64,000 bases of DNA from positions 248,001 to 312,000 of the forward strand of contig NZ_JBCAUS010000006.1 in NCBI RefSeq assembly GCF_038432375.1. Reading direction: 5' to 3'. Shown in pieces: positions 9,791-19,201 of the stretch; the stretch's first letter is position 1; every line of letters starts with the position of its first letter. This DNA comes from Methanococcoides sp. LMO-2 (lineage in GTDB: Archaea; Halobacteriota; Methanosarcinia; Methanosarcinales; Methanosarcinaceae). The position numbers were made by a program, and so were the translations under genes. Under the pieces are notes generated by a model, which had not been told where the DNA came from, ran no database searches, and worked only from the letters and a program-made list of their open reading frames with translations.

Positions 9791-10855
9791 TTAGCTGGAG
9801 CCCTCAAGCACAGAGCATATTCTTTCACAGGCATCTCCGGATCCGAACACGTTACCTTTCATACCTGAACCTTCAAACCCATTAATAGCATCCATAATCA
9901 TATTGCAATCTGATCCAACTAGCACATTCCATCCATCATTCACGGTTTCTACCCATTCGGTATTATCACGCATTGTAATACAGGGAACACCAAGCATATA
10001 GGCTTCCTTCTGGATTCCACCGGAGTCAGTAAGAACCTTCCTGGAATTGGACATGAGTTTTAGCATGTCAAGATAACCAACAGGAGATATGACACTCACA
10101 TTTTCACAAAGATTATCCCAAAGTCCATATTTAATGAGATATTTTTTAGTCCGGGGATGAACAGGAAAAACAACATGTTCATCCACACTGCAAAAGGCTT
10201 TCACAATGGAAGATAGATTTTCAATGCTATCCGTATTTGAAGCACGGTGTACAGTTGCAACCATAAAATCCTTAGGAGAAAGCTCCAGATCATCAAGTAT
10301 CGAGGATCCTTCTTCTGCTATCCTTATATTGTACTGCAGTGCATCCATCATCACGTCACCAACATTGTATACGCCTTCAGTAATGCCTTCGTTTCCAAGA
10401 TTTATCACTGCTGTTTCCGTAGGACAGAACAAAATATCTGAAATATGGTCCGTAACTACGCGATTGATCTCTTCTGGCATAGTTCTGTCAAACGAGCGAA
10501 GACCGGCCTCGACGTGAGACACAGGAATATGACGCTTGGAGGCTGCAAGAGAACCTGCAATAGTAGAGTTGGTATCACCATAAACCAGGACCATATCAGG
10601 CTCTTCACTAATGAGAATCTTTTCGATCCCGATCAGCATATTACCTGTTTGCTCACCCTGTGTAGCGGAACCGATACCAAGATTATGATCCGGTTCCGGA
10701 ATGCCAAGTTCTTTGAAGAAAACATCAGACATATCAGGATCATAATGTTGCCCGGTGTGGACAAGTATCTCATCGTGAGATTTTCTAAGTTCACGGGAAA
10801 GTGGAGCACATTTTATGAACTGTGGCCTGGCACCGATAACGGATATTATTTTCAT
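9791..10855 (-). CDS. wecB: UDP-N-acetylglucosamine 2-epimerase (non-hydrolysing)
   Basis: Product of 354 residues starting MKIISVIGARPQFIKCAPLS, the family signature. The ATG at 10855 has GGGTGTC upstream; the longer in-frame start at 10906 adds a non-conserved tail. Further motifs: VHTGQHYD, VYGDTNST, HVEAGLRS, the PEEINR loop, TVHRASN and TDSGGIQKEA. It interconverts UDP-GlcNAc and UDP-ManNAc in the cytosol, feeding mannosaminuronate or related sugars into surface glycans. No UDP-ManNAc dehydrogenase (WecC) lies in the window, so the downstream enzyme must be encoded elsewhere. Confidence 0.93.
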   Translation of the reverse strand: MKIISVIGARPQFIKCAPLSRELRKSHDEILVHTGQHYDPDMSDVFFKELGIPEPDHNLGIGSATQGEQTGNMLIGIEKILISEEPDMVLVYGDTNSTIAGSLAASKRHIPVSHVEAGLRSFDRTMPEEINRVVTDHISDILFCPTETAVINLGNEGITEGVYNVGDVMMDALQYNIRIAEEGSSILDDLELSPKDFMVATVHRASNTDSIENLSSIVKAFCSVDEHVVFPVHPRTKKYLIKYGLWDNLCENVSVISPVGYLDMLKLMSNSRKVLTDSGGIQKEAYMLGVPCITMRDNTEWVETVNDGWNVLVGSDCNMIMDAINGFEGSGMKGNVFGSGDACERICSVLEGSS

Positions 10856-10965
10856 GATGACACCCATGTTGACAAAAAAATTGGCAATGTAATAGAGATT
10901 ATGCATTTATTTAGATTTAAAAGTATCATTATTGTGCATTGAGAAGTACTGCAATATAATTCCAG

Positions 10966-11538
10966 TTATGAATTTTCTTCTTTCACCAGTAGATCTTCGG
11001 AACCTTTGTCGCTTATTTTTCTAGCCGGAACACCCGCAATTGAAATATTTGTTCCCAAAAATGATTTATTTACAACAGAATTTGCACCAATTGCAATTCC
11101 ATCCGCGATCTCTATGTCACCAAATAACTTGGCACCCGGACCAATATAAACATTGTTTCCAATACGAGGTGCTAAATTTGAATAGCCTGCCTTGGTCCCG
11201 ATGTTTACACATGTGTGTATTCGACAATTCGATCCAACTCTGGCATTGGTATTTACAACAATGGTCCCAACATGAGCAATGCTTAAACCAGGCCCAAAAA
11301 CATTCTTAGGTATGGTGAATCCCAATTTCACGCTCATTGCATAGTACCTCCATTTTAGAAATAGGACATATGGTTTCCAGAATATAAATTTTTTACAATT
11401 GTGATAGTATTCTACTTTCCTTAACAATCTCTCAAATTTCCATATATCATCAGCAAAAAAAGGCCTTTTACCAGTTCTCCCCAAAGCCACCTTATCTGCT
11501 TCTAAATAGGAATGATAATCCTGTTTTGTTTTGATCAT
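10966..11538 (-). CDS. Hexapeptide-repeat acetyltransferase (serine acetyltransferase/colanic-acid type)
   Basis: Product of 190 residues. The C-terminal half (about residues 85-175) shows left-handed beta-helix hexapeptide repeats: IAHVGTIVVNTNARVGSNCR, then INIGTKAG-like and IGNNVYIGPGAKLFG turns. The ATG at 11538 has GGTGG five bases upstream; an alternative ATG at 11550 would overlap that site. Members O-acetylate sugars or serine using acetyl-CoA. Placed between WecB and a glycosyltransferase, sugar acetylation is the likelier role. Confidence 0.8.
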   Translation of the reverse strand: MIKTKQDYHSYLEADKVALGRTGKRPFFADDIWKFERLLRKVEYYHNCKKFIFWKPYVLFLKWRYYAMSVKLGFTIPKNVFGPGLSIAHVGTIVVNTNARVGSNCRIHTCVNIGTKAGYSNLAPRIGNNVYIGPGAKLFGDIEIADGIAIGANSVVNKSFLGTNISIAGVPARKISDKGSEDLLVKEENS

Positions 11539-11619
11539 CACAACCACCATTGTGTGAGGGGGTCCGAATTGTTATCGGAAATACCAATACAATTCGAAAT
11601 AATACAACATGCTCAACGC

Positions 11620-12795
11620 TCACAGATCTTCCAAAATTCCGGATTTTAGTACAATCTGTTCCCAATCAAATTCTTTTGCTAATATCTTGTTGTTCTGAGA
11701 CATTTCTGTACGCAACTCGGGATCACTAAACAAATACTCCACTCTGTCAGCCAGACTTTTAGGATTACCGGACTCATATTTCACATAATTGACATTTTCT
11801 TTCAAATGTCCGGGAATTCCTTCAATATCTGCAATTACCATTGGTTTCCCTGCTGCAAGATATTCGGATATTTTTCTATTCGAGAAAAAATCCTTCAATT
11901 TTGACATGTAAAAATCTTTATTGTACGGAACAATACAAACATCCATCCGTTTTAATATTGCCATTACTGAACTGTATTCAAGACGACCGGTCAGAATTAC
12001 ATTTTCCTTTTGACCATACTTTGCGAAGATTTTCTTATAATCGTAACCCTGCCCAACGATCACAACAACCACATCTTTCAGATAATCAACTGAATCACAA
12101 ATATCATCTATTTTCATTACCTGTTCCCAGTTTCCGATAAAACCTATAACTTTCTTACTTTTCGGAATATCCAGAGGACACTCAGAGTCATTAGATTCGA
12201 TTTTTCCCACATCGACCCCGTTTGGCAGATAAATACACTTATGAGCATATTCTTTAATCTGCTCTTTTACACCGGCACTTACCACAATAATCCTGTCAGA
12301 ATTCTTCAAAAGCACCCTTTCAGAGAATTTAGCGATATAGCCTCTTAAAATACGTTTTCGTTGATACAGTTCAAGATGGTACTTACCATGAAAATCATAG
12401 TATATCTTTGTATTAAGCAGTCTTAAAAATGGATACAATACAATACAGTCATAACCCCTGATGATAACGTAATCGATCTTTTTCGTAAGAAGGAAATGAA
12501 ATACTTTCATGGACATCTGGAATCTAAATGAAATTCCTTTCAACAGAGACAATTTCCCCGCAATAGGTATAATGGGTTTAACCTGAATAAGATTCTCCAG
12601 AACTACTTCGTTCTGTTCGTTCTTCTGCAACATTAAGTAAGTATCGGGCAAATATTTTTTGAGCTCCTGGAAAACATGCAAAGCTCTTGAGGACTGGACG
12701 ATGCTATAAGATGCCTTCGTCTCCATAAAAATGATCAGACCTTTTTTCGAGATCTGTTTCTGATCATTCCCGAACGATCGCCTTGAAGATTTCAT
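11620..12795 (-). CDS. Glycosyltransferase family 4 protein
   Basis: Product of 391 residues with the GT-B fold layout of family 4. The C-terminal half has the nucleotide-sugar site: VIGFIGNWEQVMKIDDI, an ILTGRL segment, and a region SEYLAAGKPMVIADIEGIP in place of the usual EAMA-G-PVVA motif. The ATG at 12795 overlaps the stop of the gene before it (ATGA), supporting this start and coupled translation. It probably adds one sugar to a lipid-linked oligosaccharide on the cytoplasmic face; donor and acceptor cannot be read from sequence. Confidence 0.85.
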   Translation of the reverse strand: MKSSRRSFGNDQKQISKKGLIIFMETKASYSIVQSSRALHVFQELKKYLPDTYLMLQKNEQNEVVLENLIQVKPIIPIAGKLSLLKGISFRFQMSMKVFHFLLTKKIDYVIIRGYDCIVLYPFLRLLNTKIYYDFHGKYHLELYQRKRILRGYIAKFSERVLLKNSDRIIVVSAGVKEQIKEYAHKCIYLPNGVDVGKIESNDSECPLDIPKSKKVIGFIGNWEQVMKIDDICDSVDYLKDVVVVIVGQGYDYKKIFAKYGQKENVILTGRLEYSSVMAILKRMDVCIVPYNKDFYMSKLKDFFSNRKISEYLAAGKPMVIADIEGIPGHLKENVNYVKYESGNPKSLADRVEYLFSDPELRTEMSQNNKILAKEFDWEQIVLKSGILEDL

Positions 12796-14708
12796 TGAAC
12801 TGCCTCATAGATATCAATTGCTGAGTTTGAATAGACCTTGTTGTTGGCCTTCAAATTTGAATTTAAGTAGCCCCATTCTAAACTATCATCCCCTCTGATC
12901 ATAGTCCTATCAAATAATAGTCCTCTATCTAACTCTTCATTTCTCAAAATGAAATAACCATCTGTGACAGTAAAATTTGTAACATCGAAGGAATCAATTC
13001 TATAATACTTAATCCCAAGGTTGTCGGTTTCACTAAATCTGCGATTCTCAAATAACCTGGAAGTAGGAGTATCCGTATATAATATTGAGTTATCCGGAAC
13101 GGAATCAAAAACATGGTCAAAACCTATCAGCTCATCTGAATAGAAATAGGTCCTGCTGGCAATAACCTCATCATATTCCGGACTGCCGCCTATCAAAGAC
13201 GGATATACGAATCCCGTCAAAAGGATTGAGATTATCAAACCGGCATACAAGACCCTTTTCCCCTTTGATGACAGATAATTGTAAAAAAAGAGAATGCCAG
13301 CAGCCATTGAAAAAGCTATGAATGGACTTACAAGTAAAATAAAACGGTCAAATCTAAAAAGGGTCATTACATCCCAGAGAGTTTGTAGCGGATTTGGCAG
13401 ATATAGTGGTAAGGAAAACAGAGTAACCATAGTAAAAACTGCAGCGTATTTATTACCATATTTCCAGAACATTGCCCCAATTCCAATAAAAACAAAGAAT
13501 GTGACGATCATCGTGTCAACATTTTGAGAGAGAAATATCCACTCTAACCCAGTCTGAATGTCCTGCTTTATTGTAAGTTCACCAGATATATGGGTCGCCC
13601 TGGAGGTCAATGCAAGAAATGTAAAGGAATAAGCAACATAAAACCAATAGGTTAAGAACGTTACAGTTAGTAAAAGAATGTAATTGTTATCGTGGAATTT
13701 GGATTTTAGACCCGTCAAATTGGTTAACAAAAGTTCAGAAACTAAGAACAATATCATTATGGCAATTATCTGAGGAGTTGACACCTGATGAACAATTACT
13801 ATAAAGCTGGCAACAACTACGCCCAGTATTTTCAATCGAGAATCATTCATCTCTGAATTCTTATAGATCAGATATATCAGCATTAAAAACGCAACAAATG
13901 CTGCAACTCTGGTGACCATATACATCCCATAATAAACTACTATACTCAGGGTTGAAAACAGAGCAACTGAAAGTAAAGACAATTTTACGTATTTAGTAGT
14001 GCTTAAAAAAATGCAGTATAAGAAAAGCACTACAACTGTGAATACTAAAGGAGCTACTACAAAAAATGCTGTCGTGATATTCAGATTTAGCAGATATGAA
14101 GTCTCCGATATCAGAATATGAAATAAAGGAAAATTCGTATAGGTTACACTTAGATATTCAGGGATTGTGTGCCCGGTAAGATAGGTTACCTGAGACATGA
14201 AAAGATGTGGTAATATGTCAGTGGCACCATAATAAAGATGGTCCTTTAAGGTAAAACTATAGATCAAATTCACCATGCATAGAATGATTTCAGATAGAAC
14301 CAGATATTGATTTACTCCTTTAGAGAGAATCTGGACAAAAATAATCGTATAAAGTAAAGTCATCATTACAAAATAGTACCAGGGCCTGACTGATGAAATA
14401 AGTACAACGACCAAACTCAAAGCATAAAGAATGAAGAATATGCTAGATAATTGCCTTTGCTCAAGTTTCATTTCAAGATCGGAACTTGGAATTTTCGTTC
14501 CACTCCCATATATTCTGGTCAGCGCTATTGCTGCAACAATACCCGGAATTGCTATAGCAAGACCCCTGATAGCAAAATCGGGCCTCCCTATCACAAACGC
14601 AAAACCCAAACCTCCAAGAACAACAACAACTACTAGATAGGGCCAGATAAGACCAAAAATTTCAATCAGCGTTTTGTCCCTGTTTGTTATTGATCTTAAT
14701 AAGTTCAT
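12792..14708 (-). CDS. Large polytopic membrane protein of the glycan locus (GT-C-like, function unassigned)
   Basis: Product of 638 residues. The ATG at 14708 has GGGTG just upstream; the longer start at 14750 has no ribosome binding site. About 12-13 hydrophobic helices fill residues 15-520, followed by a roughly 110-residue extracytoplasmic tail with alternating strands (SILYTDTPTSRLFENRRFSE). This architecture resembles GT-C transferases such as PMT-type enzymes or polysaccharide polymerases, but I see no definite catalytic motif. A sugar polymerase (Wzy-like) or a lipid-phosphosugar-dependent glycosyltransferase are both possible. The coding sequence is notably A+T-rich. Confidence 0.7.
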   Translation of the reverse strand: MNLLRSITNRDKTLIEIFGLIWPYLVVVVVLGGLGFAFVIGRPDFAIRGLAIAIPGIVAAIALTRIYGSGTKIPSSDLEMKLEQRQLSSIFFILYALSLVVVLISSVRPWYYFVMMTLLYTIIFVQILSKGVNQYLVLSEIILCMVNLIYSFTLKDHLYYGATDILPHLFMSQVTYLTGHTIPEYLSVTYTNFPLFHILISETSYLLNLNITTAFFVVAPLVFTVVVLFLYCIFLSTTKYVKLSLLSVALFSTLSIVVYYGMYMVTRVAAFVAFLMLIYLIYKNSEMNDSRLKILGVVVASFIVIVHQVSTPQIIAIMILFLVSELLLTNLTGLKSKFHDNNYILLLTVTFLTYWFYVAYSFTFLALTSRATHISGELTIKQDIQTGLEWIFLSQNVDTMIVTFFVFIGIGAMFWKYGNKYAAVFTMVTLFSLPLYLPNPLQTLWDVMTLFRFDRFILLVSPFIAFSMAAGILFFYNYLSSKGKRVLYAGLIISILLTGFVYPSLIGGSPEYDEVIASRTYFYSDELIGFDHVFDSVPDNSILYTDTPTSRLFENRRFSETDNLGIKYYRIDSFDVTNFTVTDGYFILRNEELDRGLLFDRTMIRGDDSLEWGYLNSNLKANNKVYSNSAIDIYEAVQ

Positions 14709-14816
14709 AAGCACCCGGTCCCCAACCTCAATACTCCTAAAATGTTTCAATTGCGTTTAGTTGATTTTCCCTGATTATAATTTGTTATGGAAAGTATATT
14801 AATTAGCACTAAGAAA

Positions 14817-15992
14817 TTATATATTACAGTTAAGATTGACATAGATGTCTGATATTTGTTCTGCTATATTCTCCCAACTATAGCGTTGTGCATGGTCAAG
14901 GATCTTATTCTCATCCCAATTTACGTCTAATGAATGAGATATTTTTTCTGCCAGATCCAGGGAATCACCGGGTTTTACAAGAAAGCCAAGATCATCGGAC
15001 GTTATAATCTCCGGAACACCGCCTACACTTGTTCCCACAAATGGCTTACCACAAGCCAGACTTTCAACCAGAACTGTGGGGTTGCCTTCATTCAGGCTTG
15101 GCAACACAAATATATCACAGGCATTCATCCAGAGAGGTACTTCATGGTGTGGTTTAAGGCCCACTATTTTCACATGATCCTGTAAATTGGAGGACAAGAT
15201 CTGTTTCTCTAATTTCTCCCTCAGTACACCATCACCCACAATATAGCACAACACATCATCCCTTTTGGAGACAACTTTTTCCATAGCTTCTATCAAGTAG
15301 GAATGGCCCTTCACTTCGCCATATGGATTCCCAACATTAAGAATGATCTTTTTGTCTTTCGACAAACCAAGTTTATCCCGGCATTCCTGTTTGTCCAGAG
15401 GATAGAACTTCTTTTGATCATAGCCATTGGGGATATGGTAGACTTTCTCCAGATCGATGCCTACATCCCCCATCAGAAAGATATCACCTTTCCTTACACG
15501 GATTATTGCATCGGACATTTGCCATGAATGAATAAATATCGGATCTTTCTCATCAATCGCTTTTTGAAATGTACCAGAAGTATGTTCAGTAATAACCACA
15601 GGCACTCCGAACTTTTTCTTAACTTCCACTGCAACTGCACCAGAAGGCCAGGTGAAATGGGCATGAATTATATCAAATTCAATGCCCTTTTTTTCCAGAA
15701 ATTTAAGAACTGCATGAGATTCAAGTTTTACCCAGAACTCCTTTTGATATTTATAAAAAAAGGGCAGATTGAAGTATTTTGGAAAGAAAACGTGAACATT
15801 GTCATAAGAGTAATCTTCAAAATGCGTCTTCCTGATATACTCCATGCCATAAGCAACAGGTGAGATTACGTAGACATTTTCGAAATGCCTGCGAATATAT
15901 TTCAATTGCTCTTTTACAAATATCTCTACAACGTAGGTATCCGAAAAGTTAGGGAAATTATTAGTCAGGATCAACAGATTTCTGAGTGACAT
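14817..15992 (-). CDS. Glycosyltransferase family 4 protein
   Basis: Product of 391 residues. The N-terminal domain has HAHFTWPSGAVAVEVKKKFG and the donor-binding domain has ILNVGNPYGEVKGHSYLIEA, VGDGVLREKL, and FVLPSLNEGNPTVLVESLAC with the paired E residues of the E-x7-E motif. These are hallmark GT4 features and suggest a retaining transferase acting in the cytosol. Its ATG shares one base with the stop of the upstream gene (TAATG), so it is co-translated with the CapK-like gene. Confidence 0.92.
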   Translation of the reverse strand: MSLRNLLILTNNFPNFSDTYVVEIFVKEQLKYIRRHFENVYVISPVAYGMEYIRKTHFEDYSYDNVHVFFPKYFNLPFFYKYQKEFWVKLESHAVLKFLEKKGIEFDIIHAHFTWPSGAVAVEVKKKFGVPVVITEHTSGTFQKAIDEKDPIFIHSWQMSDAIIRVRKGDIFLMGDVGIDLEKVYHIPNGYDQKKFYPLDKQECRDKLGLSKDKKIILNVGNPYGEVKGHSYLIEAMEKVVSKRDDVLCYIVGDGVLREKLEKQILSSNLQDHVKIVGLKPHHEVPLWMNACDIFVLPSLNEGNPTVLVESLACGKPFVGTSVGGVPEIITSDDLGFLVKPGDSLDLAEKISHSLDVNWDENKILDHAQRYSWENIAEQISDIYVNLNCNI

Positions 15993-17323
15993 TATCTCAA
16001 CTCGTTAATAACGAACTTATATTTCCCTGCCTTCGTTAATTCAATAGAATCAACAAATTCGAACTCTACATCCCATGAGGAGGATTTGGATTTTATTGCG
16101 TCCCTGATAAGAGAGAGATTGTCCGGATTGAAAGTATCTTCAACTACCAGTTTTATCAGGATCTTATCGATCTGTTTCTGAATTACCTGATAATTTCTGA
16201 TACCGTCATCGTGTTGCCAGAAGATATACATTAAGAAGTACCCATGAACCTTCTTACCTTCCGGAGTAATGAACATATCCACCGAGCGTCCCATAACCTC
16301 TTTTAATAGTTTTGATCCTCTGCCACAACCACATTTATCCTCAATAATATGGCCCATATCCCCTGTACTATACCTTATAAAAGGCATGGCATAATTGTGT
16401 AAACTTGTAGCTAGGATAGTTCCAATACCCTCTGACATCTGAGATCCATTATCATCAACAACTTCCATGATGCTTCGCTCTGTATCGATATGCAGGCCAT
16501 TATGTTCAGAGCATTCATATGCACCCACCCCACCATCGTTCAGTCCGTAAGCATCATAGACCTCACAGTCGAAAACATCACTGATATGAGCACGCATATT
16601 CGGAAACAGTTTTTCTGCAGTCGTATAGACCACAGGAATTTTAGGCAGGTCAATACTATTTTCCTCAACAAATGATGCAAATGTATCTATGGATGAGGGA
16701 TATGCACGGATTGATTTGGGATTGAATGAGCGTATTATATTCGCATATTTGTACATGTCTTCGTTGCTCATATCAAAAGAAGATAACCTGCGAATATTGC
16801 GGGCAATTTCGTGTACTTTGTTTGTAATTCGTGAGCTACCATCAATACCAAGGGACATACCTGCCAGAAATACCATCTTATCCCCAAGTTCATAACCTCC
16901 ATATCCCCATCCGCGATAAAGCATTACTCCTGACATAAAACGATCATGTTTTAACAATCTGAATGGGAAGGGAGTACCTGTAGAACCCCCTGTGGCCAGA
17001 GAATAATATTTCATTTTGTTCAGATTAGCTGGCTTGAAGTCCTCCCAGTTCTCTCTGATGATATCTTTGTTCAAAACAGGAAGTTTCTCCAGGTCTTCCA
17101 GTTTTTTGATGTCTTCAGGTCTTAGATCCAGACTTTTGAATAATTTATGATAATAAGGAACATTATCATAAGAGAACGATATCAGCTTTCGAAGCTGAGC
17201 TTCCTGATCCGATTTCAGATCTTGATAAGAGTACCATTGTGACATGACAGCAGAATTGTACATAGATAAGAAACGATAGTCGCCCAGCATATGTGCAAAT
17301 TTGAACAATGGAACATGAAACAC
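15992..17323 (-). CDS. CapK/PaaK-like adenylate-forming enzyme
   Basis: Product of 443 residues related to phenylacetate-CoA ligase and capsule protein CapK. The P-loop is YSLATGGSTGTPF, the adenylate-binding motif lies around YDAYGLNDGGVGAYEC, and YSTGDMGHI is the conserved Asp region. These enzymes activate a carboxylic acid as an acyl-adenylate. A methanogen relative makes coenzyme F390, but the position inside a glycan cluster favours activation of an acid for modification of surface sugars. The substrate is not predictable. A cysteine-rich CGCGRGSK segment could bind zinc. Confidence 0.8.
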   Translation of the reverse strand: MFHVPLFKFAHMLGDYRFLSMYNSAVMSQWYSYQDLKSDQEAQLRKLISFSYDNVPYYHKLFKSLDLRPEDIKKLEDLEKLPVLNKDIIRENWEDFKPANLNKMKYYSLATGGSTGTPFPFRLLKHDRFMSGVMLYRGWGYGGYELGDKMVFLAGMSLGIDGSSRITNKVHEIARNIRRLSSFDMSNEDMYKYANIIRSFNPKSIRAYPSSIDTFASFVEENSIDLPKIPVVYTTAEKLFPNMRAHISDVFDCEVYDAYGLNDGGVGAYECSEHNGLHIDTERSIMEVVDDNGSQMSEGIGTILATSLHNYAMPFIRYSTGDMGHIIEDKCGCGRGSKLLKEVMGRSVDMFITPEGKKVHGYFLMYIFWQHDDGIRNYQVIQKQIDKILIKLVVEDTFNPDNLSLIRDAIKSKSSSWDVEFEFVDSIELTKAGKYKFVINELR

Positions 17324-17350
17324 AGATTAAACCCCCTTATGAGATACAAC

Positions 17351-18394
17351 TTACTTCTTAGAATAATTTTCCACAAATTCCACCATGAATTTCGTAACAT
17401 CGATCTTATCAGCTAACAGGACATCCCTTTTCTGTCTTCCTTTTTCTTTCAGATCAGGATTCTGCAATAATTCCAGTGCCTTTTCCAATGAGTCTTTACC
17501 CATCGTATTTTCATCATAGAAGTTGTAGACCAGATCATACAGTTTCTCTTCTTCGTCCGTATAGCCCCTCCCCGCGTAATCACAGAAAATCGAGTGAGTA
17601 CCCAGGACTGCACATTCTGAGGCCATGGTCGAACTGTCCCCATAAAGCAAAGTCGCATAATACAACAGATGATGGATCTTTTCCGGGGAAACACTAATCC
17701 TGTACTCCTCAAGCTCAGGAGGCAGTTCGTTTTCAGAAGTGATCAGGACACGACCGTATTCTTTTAGTTTATCAACAGCAGTAAATTTGTCTTCCAGGGT
17801 CAATGTCCTGTGACCTTTGTCATGACTTGCCTCCCAGGAAACAAATCTCAGGATAATGAAAGGATCATTCTCGGTAAGTCCGAGTTCACTGAGAATCTCC
17901 GGATCCGGAGTGAAGTAATCCGGATGAAGGTATGCCAGCTCATGATAGCCATTATATCGCACCTGTTTTTCCCCAAGATCAAGCCTGTAACATGACGGAG
18001 TGCATATAACGGATGCAAAAGGATCAGTTATCGTGTGTTCTATTTTTGCATGCTCGGTATCATCAAAAACGATGGAAGGTTTTCTGATGATCTTTCCCAC
18101 ATGAGCAACATAGGCATTTCCTACTCCGCCTATCAAAATATCAGGTTTAAATTTCCTTGCGATCCGGTACAGATTATATTCGATCTTCAGCAACTCTGTG
18201 GCTTTTGAGAATAAGGAAGGTTTTGCACTTCCAACAACATCATATTCAAATCCATATGCTTTAAGTAAATGTAAAGAAACGTCCTTATCAACCGTAGTAA
18301 TCCTACATGCGTGACCCCGTTCTTCCAGAACCCGGATAGCATTTTTGAACAAATGGATCTGGCCAGGATGTGCCATATTGAATAATATCCTCAT
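17351..18394 (-). CDS. DUF354 family protein (glycosyltransferase-like)
   Basis: Product of 347 residues beginning MRILFNMAHPGQIHLFKNAI. The ATG at 18394 overlaps the preceding gene's TGA by four bases, so the longer upstream start is rejected. The DUF354 signature includes the N-terminal HPGQ-HLF pattern, a central VFDDTEHA segment and a SSTMASECAVLGT donor-site-like motif, which resemble GT-B enzymes such as MurG and LpxB. It probably transfers a sugar or makes an activated sugar, but no member has been assigned a reaction that I can name. Confidence 0.8.
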   Translation of the reverse strand: MRILFNMAHPGQIHLFKNAIRVLEERGHACRITTVDKDVSLHLLKAYGFEYDVVGSAKPSLFSKATELLKIEYNLYRIARKFKPDILIGGVGNAYVAHVGKIIRKPSIVFDDTEHAKIEHTITDPFASVICTPSCYRLDLGEKQVRYNGYHELAYLHPDYFTPDPEILSELGLTENDPFIILRFVSWEASHDKGHRTLTLEDKFTAVDKLKEYGRVLITSENELPPELEEYRISVSPEKIHHLLYYATLLYGDSSTMASECAVLGTHSIFCDYAGRGYTDEEEKLYDLVYNFYDENTMGKDSLEKALELLQNPDLKEKGRQKRDVLLADKIDVTKFMVEFVENYSKK

Positions 18395-19161
18395 TTTCTC
18401 ACCACAGATAAAACCTTCTTCACCAGATTGACAGCCACATCCATACTGCAATATAAACCCCAATCCACCATATTCAATGACCAGCGTTCCGGATGTGCAA
18501 GAAGATAAAGGTTCTCCAGTTCACCACTTTTGATAAGATCGATCAGATCATCCGTCGTATCGGCAGTGAAATCTTCAGTCTTACCGGGGATAAAATCCCT
18601 CAAACTGTTCCTAGTACTCCAGCTTCTTCCTGTATCTGAAAAATAATTAAGTTCTGGCCCCACAGAGAGATAGGCCTCACCAATAATTCCATAATCCTTA
18701 AAGTCATAAGATTTCCAAAGGTCCCTGTTATCGTATTTTGAGAGCGGCCTTCCATGCATACAGATGGTTTTCACCTTGTAGACGTCATCAAAGTCAGCCA
18801 GATGTGCCTTGAACAATTGAACCCCCTTTTCAGGGTCACCATTTGCTTCGCTTAATGTCTCATAATGATAACCGATCTCGTGACCCATGTCACGTATCTG
18901 TTTCATTATTTCCGGCTTGAACACACTTTTTATCGATCTGAAGTAGTATGTAGCCCTGATACCCAGCTCATGCTCTATCCGTGCGGTTTCCAGTGAATGT
19001 CCCGGCATCCGGTCAACATCGTGTCGCATCAGCACAAACCTGTCAGGATGATCACCACTCATGTATTCTGCCATTGTAACAGTGGGATAATCTATGGCTA
19101 TTGCCTCACAGAGAAGTCGGAATTTACTGATAGTGAAATCATGTTCATCAATCCTCAACAT
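18391..19161 (-). CDS. Polysaccharide deacetylase-like protein
   Basis: Product of 256 residues. Motif MRHDVDRMPGHS near residue 45 matches CE4 motif 1, EIGYHYETLSE supplies the metal-binding His, and LLAHPERWS near the C terminus matches the last catalytic motif. The second His of motif 2 is not obvious. It lacks a signal peptide and is co-translated with the DUF354 gene. It is distinct in sequence from the deacetylase at 6226-7269, suggesting two different N-acetylated substrates. Confidence 0.8.
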   Translation of the reverse strand: MLRIDEHDFTISKFRLLCEAIAIDYPTVTMAEYMSGDHPDRFVLMRHDVDRMPGHSLETARIEHELGIRATYYFRSIKSVFKPEIMKQIRDMGHEIGYHYETLSEANGDPEKGVQLFKAHLADFDDVYKVKTICMHGRPLSKYDNRDLWKSYDFKDYGIIGEAYLSVGPELNYFSDTGRSWSTRNSLRDFIPGKTEDFTADTTDDLIDLIKSGELENLYLLAHPERWSLNMVDWGLYCSMDVAVNLVKKVLSVVRK

Positions 19162-19201
19162 CAGAGATCACCACACAGCAATGTCTCAAACAAAAGTGAG
19201 C

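Noticed and set aside
15992-17323. Coenzyme F390 synthetase
   Set aside because: Related family, but location in a glycan cluster and coupling to a glycosyltransferase favour a CapK-like role.
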